Below, piece by piece: positions 8,255 through 18,739 of a DNA stretch of 64,000 nt. The notes beneath the pieces were generated by a model that worked only from the letters and a program-made list of their open reading frames with translations, was not told the origin of the DNA and ran no database searches. Source of the DNA: Candidatus Gugararchaeum adminiculabundum (GTDB lineage: Archaea; Micrarchaeota; Micrarchaeia; Burarchaeales; Gugararchaeaceae); assembly GCA_902384795.1 (NCBI GenBank), contig CABMDC010000012.1, forward strand, positions 135,970 to 199,969, written 5' to 3'. Both the position numbers and the translations under genes were made by a program. Each line of letters begins with the position of its first letter. Position 1 is the stretch's first letter.

Positions 8255-8683
8255 TTACCTCTTTGGCTTCTCCTTCCTTCCCTTTCTGAGCATGTGAAGG
8301 TCGACTCCGTTGACTTTCGTGACGCGGAAAGTGACTCCTGGGATTGAGCCCATCTGCCCGCGCTGCGAGCCGCCCATTCCCTCGAAGGTGACCTCATCGT
8401 GCTCATCGATAAAGTTGATTGCCTTGTCGCGGGGCGCGAAAACCGTCACAACCTTTCCGTTCTTGATGATTTGGACCTTTACGCATTTAATCAGGCCCGA
8501 GTGCGGCTGCTTTTGTTCCAAGGTTTTCTTTTCCAGGACAATGCCGCGCGCCTGGGGCGAACCTTCAATCGGGTCGTACTTGTCCTTTAGGCGAAGCTTT
8601 TTCCTCTTCCATGTTTTCTTCAGCCATTTCAGCTTCTGCCTGCGCCTTCTCAAATCACGACCTGCAAATTCTCCTCGTCCCAT
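8255..8683 (-). CDS. rps12: 30S ribosomal protein S12
   Basis: This 142-aa protein is archaeal S12 (uS12), part of the decoding centre. It has the archaeal start with [20 protein letters not shown] and the core [36 protein letters not shown]. The family usually has KQPNSA at the decoding loop, so KQPHSG is slightly divergent. GGTGA six bases before the ATG supports the start. The gene sits between nusA and rps7. Confidence 0.96.
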   Translation of the reverse strand: MGRGEFAGRDLRRRRQKLKWLKKTWKRKKLRLKDKYDPIEGSPQARGIVLEKKTLEQKQPHSGLIKCVKVQIIKNGKVVTVFAPRDKAINFIDEHDEVTFEGMGGSQRGQMGSIPGVTFRVTKVNGVDLHMLRKGRKEKPKR

Positions 8684-8744
8684 TCATAATCACCGTTAAT
8701 ATCAATTTCAATTTTGCTTCCATTCATTTTTCGTTTTCTTTTTT

Positions 8745-9176
8745 TCATCGTTCTGATCTCGAAGCGAGTTTCAGCTCTGCGCCGAACCTGCGCTCCAGCA
8801 TTGCCCTTGCCATTTTCACTTTTTCCCCGTCCCTGCCGATCGCAGGGCCGCGGTCCTTTTCATTCACCACGACTGTGACGTGCTTTTTGCCGTCCTTTTC
8901 CTGAACTTTTACCTCGAAGACATTCACCGGCGCGAAAAGGTTGGCTGCAAACTTTTCGATCTCTTCCGCGTTTTCAACCACGCGGATGTTCTTGCCGAAC
9001 TGCTGCCGGACCCTTTGGATGGTCTGCCCGCCCTTTCCTATGGCTTTCCCCAGGTCACCTTTTCTTACAAGAAAAGTGAAGGAGTTCTCTTCGAGCATGC
9101 AGTCCTCGACCGCTGCGCCTGTGAGTTCTTCAAATGAAGCGATGCACTTGAGCTCATCGTTTCCGATCTTTACCAT
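8745..9176 (-). CDS. nusA: Transcription factor NusA-like KH-domain protein
   Basis: This 143-aa protein is the short archaeal NusA consisting only of two KH domains; bacterial NusA carries further domains. KH1 shows GKAIGKGGQTIQRVR and KH2 shows GPAIGRDGEKVKMARAML, both with the GxxG loop that contacts single-stranded RNA. It is predicted to act in transcription termination or elongation together with RNA polymerase. Its position between L30e and S12 is the conserved archaeal arrangement and supports the call. Confidence 0.95.
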   Translation of the reverse strand: MVKIGNDELKCIASFEELTGAAVEDCMLEENSFTFLVRKGDLGKAIGKGGQTIQRVRQQFGKNIRVVENAEEIEKFAANLFAPVNVFEVKVQEKDGKKHVTVVVNEKDRGPAIGRDGEKVKMARAMLERRFGAELKLASRSER

Positions 9177-9182
9177 AAAAAC

Positions 9183-9548
9183 CTACTTTTTTCCTATGAC
9201 TTTGAGAATGTCCGAATTGCCCTCGTCTAAAACGCTCAAAACCGCCACAAGAAAAGGCTTTCCGCAAAGCGAACCGAGCTCAACGGATGTGCCGGTGAAC
9301 TCAAAAAACGCGGTTTGCGACTTTTTACAATTATTCTCAACCGTTTCTTTTAAATCTTTCGGGCAGTTTGACGAGACTACGAGGAGCTTTGCCTTGCCTT
9401 CCTTCTCGGCGAAGTCGATTCCCTGGCGCGAGCCGAAAACTACCTTGCCGGTGTCCACTGCGCGCCTGATTTCCCTGGGAATTGTGGAAAGGGTTGATTT
9501 CTCAGGCCCTCCCCTTTTTCCTTTTTTCCTGCTTCTTGTTTTTACCAT
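9183..9548 (-). CDS. rpl30e: 50S ribosomal protein L30e
   Basis: This protein of about 121 aa belongs to the L7Ae/L30e family, which binds kink-turn RNA. The fold pattern is visible in IRRAVDTGKVVFGSRQGIDFAEKEGKAKLLVVSSNCPKD and the later VELGSLCGKPFLVAVLSVLDEG. The first 20 residues are a basic tail. I chose the ATG at 9548 over the upstream in-frame GTG at 9557 because the protein then begins MVKTRSRK. The position between rpoA'' and nusA is the archaeal standard for L30e. Confidence 0.93.
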   Translation of the reverse strand: MVKTRSRKKGKRGGPEKSTLSTIPREIRRAVDTGKVVFGSRQGIDFAEKEGKAKLLVVSSNCPKDLKETVENNCKKSQTAFFEFTGTSVELGSLCGKPFLVAVLSVLDEGNSDILKVIGKK

Positions 9549-9606
9549 TGAATCCACCTATGAATTTTATTTTTTATTTATTTTCATTTGTTTTATTTAT
9601 TCAGAA

Positions 9607-10650
<1,044 letters not shown>

Positions 10651-10659
10651 TCACCGAAT

Positions 10660-13287
10660 TTAATCGTCTGGCTCGAGCTCCTCGCCCACTTTTTCCAAAG
10701 CCTGGCGGGATGCGCCGACCTCCTTGGGGTCTGCGCCGTCGCCTCCGAAAGTGTATTGGATGAGAACGCCGCGCGAATCGCGCACGCTTCTGTCCGACTG
10801 CACGACCATGTCCTGCAGCGCGTTGATCAGTCTCCTCTGCATGTATCCTGACCTTGCAGTCCTGATGGCTGTGTTGACCAGTGATTCACGCCCACCCATG
10901 GAGTGGAAAAAGAATTCCTGCGGAGTCAATCCGATCTTGAAACAGGATGAAACGAATCCGTGCGCATCTGCGCCCAGGCTCTTTTTCTTGAAGTGGAGCA
11001 AGGGCCTGCTGCCATAGCCGCGGGTCAGCCTCTTTCCTCTTACCGCCTGCTGACCGACCATGGCGCTCATCTGGATAGCATTGAGGATGGAACCACGGGC
11101 CCCAATTTTTGCCATGATGATTGCATTGTTGTCCATACCCAGATCCTTCTCGATAATCTGGCCGCTCGCGTCACGTGCCCTGGAGAGAATCGCCATGATT
11201 TTTTCTTCCAAAGTTTCGCGCAGGCTTCTGCCGGGCAACCTTTCAAGCGTCTTGTTCTTGAACTGCATTACCAGCCCATCCACTTCCTTTCTTGCCTTGG
11301 ATGCGACCGCTTCCATCTTTTTCACCGATTCCTCGCCGATGGTGTAGTTGGAAACATCAACGCTGAATCCGTGCAGGGTGACTCCGAAAATGCACATGCG
11401 CGTGCTTGAGTCAAGGAATGTGCGCACTGCCTGATCGCCGTGCATGTGGAATATTTTTTCAATCAGTTCGTTTTCATAGGCGCGCGCTTCGAGCGAACCT
11501 TTCAAAAGCAAACCGTTTTTGATTTCAATCACTTCGCCCAGCTTGGACTTGATTTTTAAGTTCAAATCCTTGGGGAGCAATTCCGAAAAGAGCAGCCTTC
11601 CGGAGTATTTTTGCCCTCGGTCCGGCTCGGGCAGATTGGTAATGTTTGCAATTGCCAAAAGCTGGCAAGCCTGCTCGCGGGTGAATTCGGTCGCATCCCT
11701 TGTCATGAAATAGGCGCCGGAAACGAAGTCTTCCTGAGGCTTGATGATCGCGTGCCCGTGGCGAGGTGAAATTACCTGCCCCTCTACGCTCATGAGCAGT
11801 TCAGCCTCAACACGCGCCTCATCGGTCTGCGGAACGTGCAGGTTCATTTCATCCCCATCAAAGTCTGCGTTGTAGGGAGGAGTAACCACTAGGTTTAGCC
11901 TGAAACTCTTGCCCGGCATTACGCGCACCTTGTGGCGCATGATTGAAATCCTGTGAAGGGACGGCTGCCTGTTGAACAGGACGGTGTCTCCATCGCACAG
12001 CTGCCTCTCGATTATTGAGCCCGAGGTTAAGTTGTCGGAAATTTCCTGCTTGGTTTTTTCAGTTACCTTTGCCCTCTTTCCATCGGTCCTCAAAACGTAC
12101 AATGCCTTGGGGTAGTCTTCGGAAAGAATTAATTTCTTGCAGGCTTCGATGTTCCAGTCAGTTACATTAATCGGGATTGTCATTTCCTCGGCAACCATCA
12201 TGGGCACTCCGACCTCGTTGATTGAGATGTTCGGATCCGGCGAGATGACGGTTCTTGCTGAGAAGTTCACACGTTTTCCTGAAAGGTTGTATCTGAATCT
12301 TCCCTCTTTCCCTTTCAATCTTTGGGAAAGTGTTTTCAGCGGCCTGCCGGACCTGTGCCTTGCGGGCGGGATGTTCGCTGTCTCATTGTTGAAGTAAGTA
12401 GTGACGTGGTATTGGAGCAGTTCCCACAGGTCTTCTATAATTAGCTGCGGGGCGCCTGCATTGATGTTCGCTTCCAGTCTCTGGTTGATCCTCATGATGT
12501 CCACTAATTTGTGGGTGAGATCGTCTTCGGACCTGTCACCAGTTTCAAGAGTGATTGATGGGCGAACTGTCACTGGAGGTACGAGCAGAGCTGTAATGAT
12601 GGCCCATTCAGGGCGAGCGTAAACCGGGTCGAAACCGAGCTCCTGCAATTCCTCGTTCGGAATGTCTGCGAGCCAGTCGCGCACATCGCTTGGAAGCAGT
12701 TGCTTCTTTCCCAAATAGAATGCGGATGGCTTTACGAACGAAACAATCGCCTGGGGCTTGTCGCACTTGGCGCAGATTGCAACCTTCTTCACTTTCTCGG
12801 CGTCTTTTAGGGGAACTGATCCGAGGATGGGAGCTTCTGCTTCATCGGCACTTTCGAGCGCCTTTACTGCCTCTTCTTTTGAAGTGATAATTCCCAAATC
12901 AGCGGCCCCTGGAACTACCTCGCCTTTCTTGACCTTCTTTTTTACAACGCTCCTCTGCCTCTTTTTCACAAGAATGTGGTGGCAGTGCTGGCAGGTGCTT
13001 TTGAGCAGAACATAAATTACGCGTGAAAATTCCGGGTGAATTACTGGCCTCACTAATTCAATGTGGCCGAAGTGGCCAGGGCATGAGCGCATTCTTCCTC
13101 CGCAGGTTTTGCAGCGAAGTCCCGGGTCAATGACTCCCAATCTCTGGTCAACCAATCCGCCATCAATGGGATAGCCGTCCTCATTGTAGGTGTCCGGGAC
13201 CAGCAGCTTCTCAGCCGAGAGCTTTCTCACCATCTCCGGGGAGAAGAGCGAGAATTTTATGTGCGAAATCATTTTTTCAATTGCCAT
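10660..13287 (-). CDS. rpoA1: DNA-directed RNA polymerase subunit A'
   Basis: This 875-aa protein is the large N-terminal part of the biggest RNA polymerase subunit. The N-terminus has the zinc-binding cysteines CKTCGGRMRSCPGHFGH and a second CQHC/CAKC set. The catalytic magnesium loop NADFDGDEMNLHVPQ is intact, preceded by LFNRQPSLHRISIM. Lid, rudder and bridge-helix regions follow (FFHSMGGRESLVNTAIRTARSGYMQRRL). GGTGA lies four bases before the ATG. An insertion between the zinc motifs (about residues 115-165) is rich in lysine and acidic residues. Confidence 0.98.
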   Translation of the reverse strand: MAIEKMISHIKFSLFSPEMVRKLSAEKLLVPDTYNEDGYPIDGGLVDQRLGVIDPGLRCKTCGGRMRSCPGHFGHIELVRPVIHPEFSRVIYVLLKSTCQHCHHILVKKRQRSVVKKKVKKGEVVPGAADLGIITSKEEAVKALESADEAEAPILGSVPLKDAEKVKKVAICAKCDKPQAIVSFVKPSAFYLGKKQLLPSDVRDWLADIPNEELQELGFDPVYARPEWAIITALLVPPVTVRPSITLETGDRSEDDLTHKLVDIMRINQRLEANINAGAPQLIIEDLWELLQYHVTTYFNNETANIPPARHRSGRPLKTLSQRLKGKEGRFRYNLSGKRVNFSARTVISPDPNISINEVGVPMMVAEEMTIPINVTDWNIEACKKLILSEDYPKALYVLRTDGKRAKVTEKTKQEISDNLTSGSIIERQLCDGDTVLFNRQPSLHRISIMRHKVRVMPGKSFRLNLVVTPPYNADFDGDEMNLHVPQTDEARVEAELLMSVEGQVISPRHGHAIIKPQEDFVSGAYFMTRDATEFTREQACQLLAIANITNLPEPDRGQKYSGRLLFSELLPKDLNLKIKSKLGEVIEIKNGLLLKGSLEARAYENELIEKIFHMHGDQAVRTFLDSSTRMCIFGVTLHGFSVDVSNYTIGEESVKKMEAVASKARKEVDGLVMQFKNKTLERLPGRSLRETLEEKIMAILSRARDASGQIIEKDLGMDNNAIIMAKIGARGSILNAIQMSAMVGQQAVRGKRLTRGYGSRPLLHFKKKSLGADAHGFVSSCFKIGLTPQEFFFHSMGGRESLVNTAIRTARSGYMQRRLINALQDMVVQSDRSVRDSRGVLIQYTFGGDGADPKEVGASRQALEKVGEELEPDD

Positions 13288-13320
13288 TTTTTCACCATGA
13301 ATTTTTTGCCTGGCGTGAGC

Positions 13321-15183
13321 CTAAGCCTTGTCCTTCAACATCAGCCTCGGGAAAATCCCGATGGACTTTATTTCATCAAGCAGCAGCTTGAACGCATAGC
13401 TCAGCTCCACTTTTGAAAGGTTTGTTGAATCGCAAAGCGGGCAGTATTCCCGTTTCTTCAAGTGATCGTAGACCGCGATTGAGCCGCACTTCTCACAGAT
13501 TAATGCAGTGGTCTTGTCCGATTCTTCCAGCATTCTTTCCTTTAGCAGCATGGAAGCTCCATAGCCAATGAGGCAGTCACGTTCCATTTCACCAAACCTC
13601 AGCCCTCCTTCCCTTGCCCTTCCTTCAGTTGGCTGGTGGGTCAATAGTTGGACCGGGCCGCGTGAGCGCACGTGCATCTTGTTTGAAACCAAGTGGTGCA
13701 GCCTCTGGTAGTAGATTACTCCGAGGAAAATTTCAGTCTCGATTCTTTCCCCGGTTATTCCATCGTAAAGGATTTCTTTTCCGTGCCTCTGGAAACCGAA
13801 TTTTTCCAGTTGCTCCTTGAACTCGTGCTCCTTGTCTCCCTGGAAAGGAGTTGCGTCAACCAGGTTGCCGTTCATGCATGCCGCCTTGCCGCCAATCATT
13901 TCAAGCAAATGGCCGGCAGTCATACGGGATGGAATTGCGTGCGGGTTGATAATCAGGTCCGGAACTATTCCGCTCTCTGTGAATGGCATGTCTTCCTGCG
14001 GGGCGAGGAGCCCGACGACTCCTTTTTGCCCGTGCCTTGAGGCGAACTTGTCCCCTGGCTCAGGAACCTTGATTGAGCGGACTTTTACTTTTACCAGTTT
14101 GTTTCCGCTCAAACTCTCGGTTAGCATGACGCTGTCAACTATTCCCTCTTCGCCGTTCTTCACTGTCACGGAATTCTCGCGCTTCTTTTCCTCGGCGATT
14201 CCGAAAACGCTTACCTCTTCCAGGAATCTTGGGGGCGAAGTTTTTCCTACGAGCACATCACGCGCCTCGACTTTTGATTCAGGAACTATTACACCGTCCT
14301 CTCCCAGGTGCCTGTATTGCTTTTCATCCCTGTAACCGGAAACCACTGGCTGCGGAAGCTCGAATTTGTCCTTTTGCCCGCCGGGGTACCTGCGCTCTTC
14401 TGTCTCGTAAGTTTTGTAGAACGCGCTTCTCATCATGCAGCGGTCAACGGCATTTTTGTTCATTACCACTGCGTCTCCCATATTGTAGCCGCGGTAGCTG
14501 GTAATTGCAACGACCAAATTTTGCCCTGCGGGCTGCCTGCCAAACCTCAGTGTTTTGTAGGGCTGGGTTTGGGCGAGCGGCGCTTGCGGGTAGAAAAGAA
14601 TGTGTGCGCGCGAATCCATCCTGATATTATAATTGGTGGAATAGACTCCCAGCGATTGCTTGCTCATGGCGCATGCCATGGTAATTCTCGGGGAAGAATT
14701 GTATTCCACAAATGGAAGAGTCGATACGGTTACTCCTGCGATGGACACCGGGTCGATTTCAACATGTGAATGCTCCTCGGTGATTTCCTTGTCGGTCGGG
14801 GCAACGTAGGCGTGCTCCTCTTCCTCTTCGGAATCCAGGTATTCGACTACTCCGGTTTTTATCAGGTCGGTCCAGCTAACTTCGCCTTTCTTAACTTTTT
14901 CCTGAAGCTCCTTGGTGTACAGGGATTTTCCGTGCTTCACAACCACGTAGGGCCTGCGCGCCCTTCCACCGTCGGTGTTTATGAAAAGCTCGCGGGTTTT
15001 CCTGCTGAATGCAAAATTTGTCTGCGAAGAAAGAAGCCCGTCGCGCCTCTTGTCGCGCAGGTCATGGTAAAGCTTTGCTCCCTCTGCGTAGAAGCCGACC
15101 AGCCTTCCGTTAACGTAAACCGCGGTCTTGTCCGGCAGGCTTATCCTCACTCGTTTCCTTTTCTTAAGTTTCTTTTTTGCCAT
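13321..15183 (-). CDS. rpoB1: DNA-directed RNA polymerase subunit B'
   Basis: This protein of about 620 aa is the C-terminal half of the second-largest subunit, split from B'' as in several euryarchaeal and DPANN lineages. It contains GDKFASRHGQKGVVG, the hybrid-binding region that contacts the active site, the FGEMERDCLIGYGAS block and the C-terminal zinc motif CEKCGSIAVYD...CPLCD. The ATG at 15183 is preceded by GTGAT and gives MAKKKLKKRK; GTG and ATG at 15192/15189 are alternatives. It lies 24 bp downstream of rpoB''. Confidence 0.97.
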   Translation of the reverse strand: MAKKKLKKRKRVRISLPDKTAVYVNGRLVGFYAEGAKLYHDLRDKRRDGLLSSQTNFAFSRKTRELFINTDGGRARRPYVVVKHGKSLYTKELQEKVKKGEVSWTDLIKTGVVEYLDSEEEEEHAYVAPTDKEITEEHSHVEIDPVSIAGVTVSTLPFVEYNSSPRITMACAMSKQSLGVYSTNYNIRMDSRAHILFYPQAPLAQTQPYKTLRFGRQPAGQNLVVAITSYRGYNMGDAVVMNKNAVDRCMMRSAFYKTYETEERRYPGGQKDKFELPQPVVSGYRDEKQYRHLGEDGVIVPESKVEARDVLVGKTSPPRFLEEVSVFGIAEEKKRENSVTVKNGEEGIVDSVMLTESLSGNKLVKVKVRSIKVPEPGDKFASRHGQKGVVGLLAPQEDMPFTESGIVPDLIINPHAIPSRMTAGHLLEMIGGKAACMNGNLVDATPFQGDKEHEFKEQLEKFGFQRHGKEILYDGITGERIETEIFLGVIYYQRLHHLVSNKMHVRSRGPVQLLTHQPTEGRAREGGLRFGEMERDCLIGYGASMLLKERMLEESDKTTALICEKCGSIAVYDHLKKREYCPLCDSTNLSKVELSYAFKLLLDEIKSIGIFPRLMLKDKA

Positions 15184-15207
15184 GAGCATCACGTGTGTTT
15201 ATTTTTT

Positions 15208-16716
15208 CTATTTCTTTTTGCCGCCCTTGTCAACTTCAACAGTTGCCACTTCCATGGAAACTCCCAATCCCTGGAGAACTTCCTCGAGCGCCTTTTCGCT
15301 CTCTTCTCCAGTGGAGATGTCGCATAGGAGCGCCATGTTTTTTACCAGGGCGCAGCTCGGCCCTTCAGGAGACTCGTTAGGGCATAATTTGCCCCAGTGG
15401 GTTCCGTGCAGGTCCCTTGCCTTGAAGTGCGGGTGCTTTCTTGAAAGCGGAGAAATTACTCTTCGCAAGTGCGAAACAGATGAAAGATAGTTGGTCCTGT
15501 CGAGCAATTGGGAAACTCCGGTCTGCCCTGCAATCCAGTTTCCTGTTGCCATGGCGTACCTAATTCTGTCTGTGAGCGCGTCAGGCCTGACGAGAGTTGG
15601 AACCGCGAGCCTTCTTCCTCGGGCGCTTGCCCTTTCGGCCTGGTAGGCAATATCCTTCACTAAGAATTGGAATGCGTACCTGAACAGCTCTTCCATTAAA
15701 TTGCCTGTGAGCTTGATTCGCTTGTTCATGTAATGGTCCTTGTCGTCCTGCGGAAGCATCTTGTAGGCGACCATGATCGCCTTCTCGGTCATCTTCACTA
15801 TATAGAATGCCTTGGCCATGCGGGCCTCGGGCGAAACTCCGATGTGCGGAAGCAGATAGGTGTCAAGAAGGACTTCGCTTCTCCTTTTCCTGTATTCCAC
15901 TGCTTGCCCTGGTGCCGCTTTTTTTCCAATGTTTTCAAAAGCAGATTCCGCATTGGTTGAAGCATCAACTTCCATGTTAAGCAAAAGGTCCTGCTGTACC
16001 TGCGAGTCCTTGCTGAATGCGCCGAGCAGAATGTCATCGGATTCCAGGCCCAGTGCGCGGAGCACGCTGATTAAATTCAAATCTTTTGGAGCTGCCGGGA
16101 AAACGACTTTCAGGATTCCCTCGGTGTTTCTCTCAACTACACACCTCGCCCTGAAGCCGAAGTGGGTTGAGAAAACTTTTGCAGTTGTGAGCGTGTTGTC
16201 TTTTTCCCTTGTAACCATGATGCGGTTTGGCGCCAGGTCTTCAATGGAAACCAGAACTCTCTCGCTTCCGTTAATTATGAAATAACCGCCCGGGTCGTTC
16301 GGGTCTTCGTAGTGCTCCTGCAAATCTTCTTTTGTTGCGTTGTCAAGATGGCACAATTTGGAGCGGACCATGACCGGCAGTTCGCCGATGAAAACTTCTG
16401 AGAAAATTCTCCTCTCAACCCCGTTGATGACCGGAATCATTTCCAGGAAAACAGGCGCCGCGTAGGTGAGATTTCTGAGACGCGCTTCCATAGGGTATAT
16501 GGCCCTTCGGGAGCCGTCCGCCTCGATAATCATGGGCTTCTCGAGCCTTACCTTTCCGAACTTAAGAGCGTAACCTTCGATGTTGGGCTCGATCACTCCA
16601 ACGCGGTCAATGATGCGCTGGATGGAGAAATCCACAAACTTGTTGTAGGAATCCAAATGCTGTTTCACCAGACTATTTTCACGGAAATATGCTTCAAGCA
16701 AACCAGTAGTAGCCAT
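15208..16716 (-). CDS. rpoB2: DNA-directed RNA polymerase subunit B''
   Basis: This 502-aa protein is the N-terminal half of the second-largest RNA polymerase subunit. It starts with the family block YFRENSLVKQHLDSYNKFVDFSIQRIID, carries FIINGSERVLVSIEDLAPNRIMV of the lobe/protrusion region, and ends with HGTHWGKLCPNESPEGPSCALVKNMAL just before the natural split point. GGGGTG precedes the ATG. It is the second gene of the operon headed by rpoH. Confidence 0.97.
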   Translation of the reverse strand: MATTGLLEAYFRENSLVKQHLDSYNKFVDFSIQRIIDRVGVIEPNIEGYALKFGKVRLEKPMIIEADGSRRAIYPMEARLRNLTYAAPVFLEMIPVINGVERRIFSEVFIGELPVMVRSKLCHLDNATKEDLQEHYEDPNDPGGYFIINGSERVLVSIEDLAPNRIMVTREKDNTLTTAKVFSTHFGFRARCVVERNTEGILKVVFPAAPKDLNLISVLRALGLESDDILLGAFSKDSQVQQDLLLNMEVDASTNAESAFENIGKKAAPGQAVEYRKRRSEVLLDTYLLPHIGVSPEARMAKAFYIVKMTEKAIMVAYKMLPQDDKDHYMNKRIKLTGNLMEELFRYAFQFLVKDIAYQAERASARGRRLAVPTLVRPDALTDRIRYAMATGNWIAGQTGVSQLLDRTNYLSSVSHLRRVISPLSRKHPHFKARDLHGTHWGKLCPNESPEGPSCALVKNMALLCDISTGEESEKALEEVLQGLGVSMEVATVEVDKGGKKK

Positions 16717-16805
16717 GCAACACCCCTACAATACCCCACGAATTCTTCTAACTAAATTTTTTCTATTGATTTATTTGCGCTTTTTGCGCGCTGAAATTTT
16801 ACTCT

Positions 16806-17045
16806 TTATTTTTCATAGACTACGCGGTAGTAAACATTCTCGCACGTAGCGTCTTTACGAGTAATCTTGATCATGTCGCCAACCTGGGCGCCAATCTGTT
16901 TTACTATTGGATCCGAGTCATTGATTTTTGGAAATGCGGTTAAAGGCGATTTGTAAAAGACCATCACTTTTTCGGCTTCCTCTTTAGGGAGGATTTCGTG
17001 CAATGGAACTAGAAAGTGGTCAATATGCTTTTTTTCCCCCAACAA
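16806..17045 (-). CDS. rpoH: DNA-directed RNA polymerase subunit H
   Basis: This 79-aa protein is archaeal RNA polymerase subunit H, the counterpart of the C-terminal domain of eukaryotic Rpb5. It matches HFLVPLHEILPKEEAEKVMVFYK...LPKI-type residues (here AFPKINDSDPIVKQIGAQVGDMIKITR) and ends ENVYYRVV. The start is a TTG at 17045 (or 17042) with GGTGA immediately upstream; no ATG is available. It heads the RNA polymerase operon, about 60 bp downstream of a clear TATA box. Confidence 0.95.
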   Translation of the reverse strand: MLGEKKHIDHFLVPLHEILPKEEAEKVMVFYKSPLTAFPKINDSDPIVKQIGAQVGDMIKITRKDATCENVYYRVVYEK

Positions 17046-17106
17046 ATCACCGGCACTAAAGCTAAAGAATGTGTATTTCTGTATCCAGATATTTGAGAAA
17101 GAAAAG

Positions 17107-17114
17107 TATATAAA
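17107..17114 (-). promoter_or_regulatory. TATA box of the rpo operon
   Basis: The minus strand reads TTTATATA here. A start about 25 bases downstream would give a leader of roughly 35-40 nt before the rpoH TTG, which has its own GGTGA site. It is the only strong TATA element seen before rpoH and probably drives the long rpo and ribosomal protein transcript. Confidence 0.75.
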
Positions 17115-17138
17115 TCAATCTCAGTGATCTGGACCCCT

Positions 17139-17164
17139 AAAAAACGGCTCTCCGAGAGAACCGT
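17139..17164 (-). terminator. Hairpin terminator with T run for the 17204-18613 gene
   Basis: On the minus strand a 9-bp stem with one mismatch (ACGGTTCTC / GAGAGCCGT, loop TCG) is followed directly by a run of six Ts. It lies 40 bases after the stop of the membrane-protein gene and just before the rpo promoter. The layout equals a bacterial-type intrinsic terminator, which some archaea also use. Confidence 0.75.
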
Positions 17165-17203
17165 CTCTTTCGAACTGAAAAATTAAAAGAAAAAATGGAT
17201 CGC

Positions 17204-18613
17204 CTATTGCTTCTTCTGAGTTGGGATCCACACTGTCACTTCGTCCTTGCCTTTGACCTGGTAGGTGATTACATCCGCAGCGGACCTGAAGATGTTTTGT
17301 GATCCGTCTCCAAGCTCGGAAGCTGCGCCCATGCTGAAGGATGGCGAGTCACCTAGGTTCATGACATCGAGCTTCAAATCGCCTGCAACAAAACGCTTCA
17401 TTGTTCCGTTGTCGTCCAATTGGATGAGATCAGGCACGCTGAATTCGTTTCCCGGAACGGTATTGCCCCCGAACATGCTCCTAAACTGGAGTGGAAGCTG
17501 AGCGCCGTTTATGTCAGTCACAACTGCAGTGAACTTGGCGGAATCCGCGGTTTCGCTGTGGCCGGTGAATAGGAAACCAAGGTTTGCGAATGCGCTTGAG
17601 AACCAGGCGCCTGAAACAAGCCCCTGGGTCTGGAAATCGTCTCCAATCCCGAATAAATTGACTTGGGTAGTGCCCGCAGTGCTTCCCGGAGCAATTACGA
17701 TGGCAACCATTTTTCCGGTTGCAGTGTTGGTTGTGTAGATTACTGCTTTATCCGGAGCGATCATTTCGCCCTCTGAGAAGAACTGCTGCGCAGGCTGGCC
17801 GTCAGTGCCGATTACAAAAACAGCTTTTCCATCTTGGCCAACTGCCGGAGCCGCGTACGCCCAATGAGTTTTACCATCCTTGCTGTAGTTGATTATTACT
17901 CCCTGCCTTTCCAGAGGATTGGAGTTTTCATAAGCAACCAGTGTTCCTGCTTTGGCAGTTCCAGCCGGAGCTTGGATGTCTACTGTCAGCAACGGGTGGT
18001 ATGCATCAGGGTTGGCATAACTCTTCTGAATGATTTTGTATGATTTTTGCAGGACGTTTGAATCAGTTGGAGTCACTGAAGCAGGAGTAGATTTTCCTCC
18101 GCCTCCGCAGCCTGCGAGTATAATCAGAATTACCCCGGTTAATACCGCTCTTACGGGGCGAGGCAAGAAGGCAATGGCGCCAAGAGCCTTGTCTGCTACT
18201 TTGGCAACCGCGCCTAAAGTTAAGTTCAAAGTTTCCTGCGCAATGGAAGCAAAAGCTTTGGCAGCCTGGATTGAAACAGACCTGATCGAAGCGCTCAAAG
18301 ATTTTTCCGCTGGAGCAGTAGATTTTCTGGAAATTACAAATGATCCGAGGGGTACGAACTTCTGGCGAGTAACAAATTTTACGTCTGATTTGCGTGCGGC
18401 TTTAACGAGTTTTAAGGCTTCCTCCTGCGAGGCTGGTTTTCCGTTGATTTTGACCGTGACAAAACCCTGCTCGCCATTCAAGGCAGCACAAACCTGCGCT
18501 TTAGTAGAAGTATATTTTTCGGTAATTTTAGCAAGTAGGTCTGTTGGAAATCTTTTAGCTTTGTCAACTAGAACCGGACTGCGGTTGTATGCATTCAATG
18601 CGATAGTCGTCAT
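17204..18613 (-). CDS. Unknown membrane protein with an internal lipobox-like segment
   Basis: This protein of about 469 aa is not recognised. The ATG at 18613 is chosen because GGAGGGGTG lies just upstream. Residues 1-165 have no signal peptide and contain a possible small alpha/beta domain (QVCAALNGEQGFVTVKINGKPASQEEALKLVKAA) and an alanine-rich helical stretch. A hydrophobic segment then reads AVLTGVILIILAGCGGGG, which looks like a signal peptide with a lipobox placed about 165 residues into the protein. The remainder is Ser/Thr/Gly-rich and beta-like, as expected outside the cell. It has its own TATA box and terminator. It could be a single-pass protein with a cytoplasmic N-domain. Confidence 0.75.
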   Translation of the reverse strand: MTTIALNAYNRSPVLVDKAKRFPTDLLAKITEKYTSTKAQVCAALNGEQGFVTVKINGKPASQEEALKLVKAARKSDVKFVTRQKFVPLGSFVISRKSTAPAEKSLSASIRSVSIQAAKAFASIAQETLNLTLGAVAKVADKALGAIAFLPRPVRAVLTGVILIILAGCGGGGKSTPASVTPTDSNVLQKSYKIIQKSYANPDAYHPLLTVDIQAPAGTAKAGTLVAYENSNPLERQGVIINYSKDGKTHWAYAAPAVGQDGKAVFVIGTDGQPAQQFFSEGEMIAPDKAVIYTTNTATGKMVAIVIAPGSTAGTTQVNLFGIGDDFQTQGLVSGAWFSSAFANLGFLFTGHSETADSAKFTAVVTDINGAQLPLQFRSMFGGNTVPGNEFSVPDLIQLDDNGTMKRFVAGDLKLDVMNLGDSPSFSMGAASELGDGSQNIFRSAADVITYQVKGKDEVTVWIPTQKKQ

Positions 18614-18676
18614 AAAAATTACACCCCTCCACACGGGAAAGCCTGGGCTTTCCACCTGTTATTATGCCTGAACAGG

Positions 18677-18684
18677 TATATAAA
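18677..18684 (-). promoter_or_regulatory. TATA box of the 17204-18613 gene
   Basis: The minus strand reads TTTATATA, 64 bases before the chosen ATG. With a start site about 25 bases on, the leader would be near 38 nt and contain the strong GGAGGGGTG ribosome binding site. Confidence 0.7.
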
Positions 18685-18739
18685 TGTTGTGGTTTATGTT
18701 GTAAGAAAGTGGGTAGGAAAGATACCGTCGAAGAAATCC

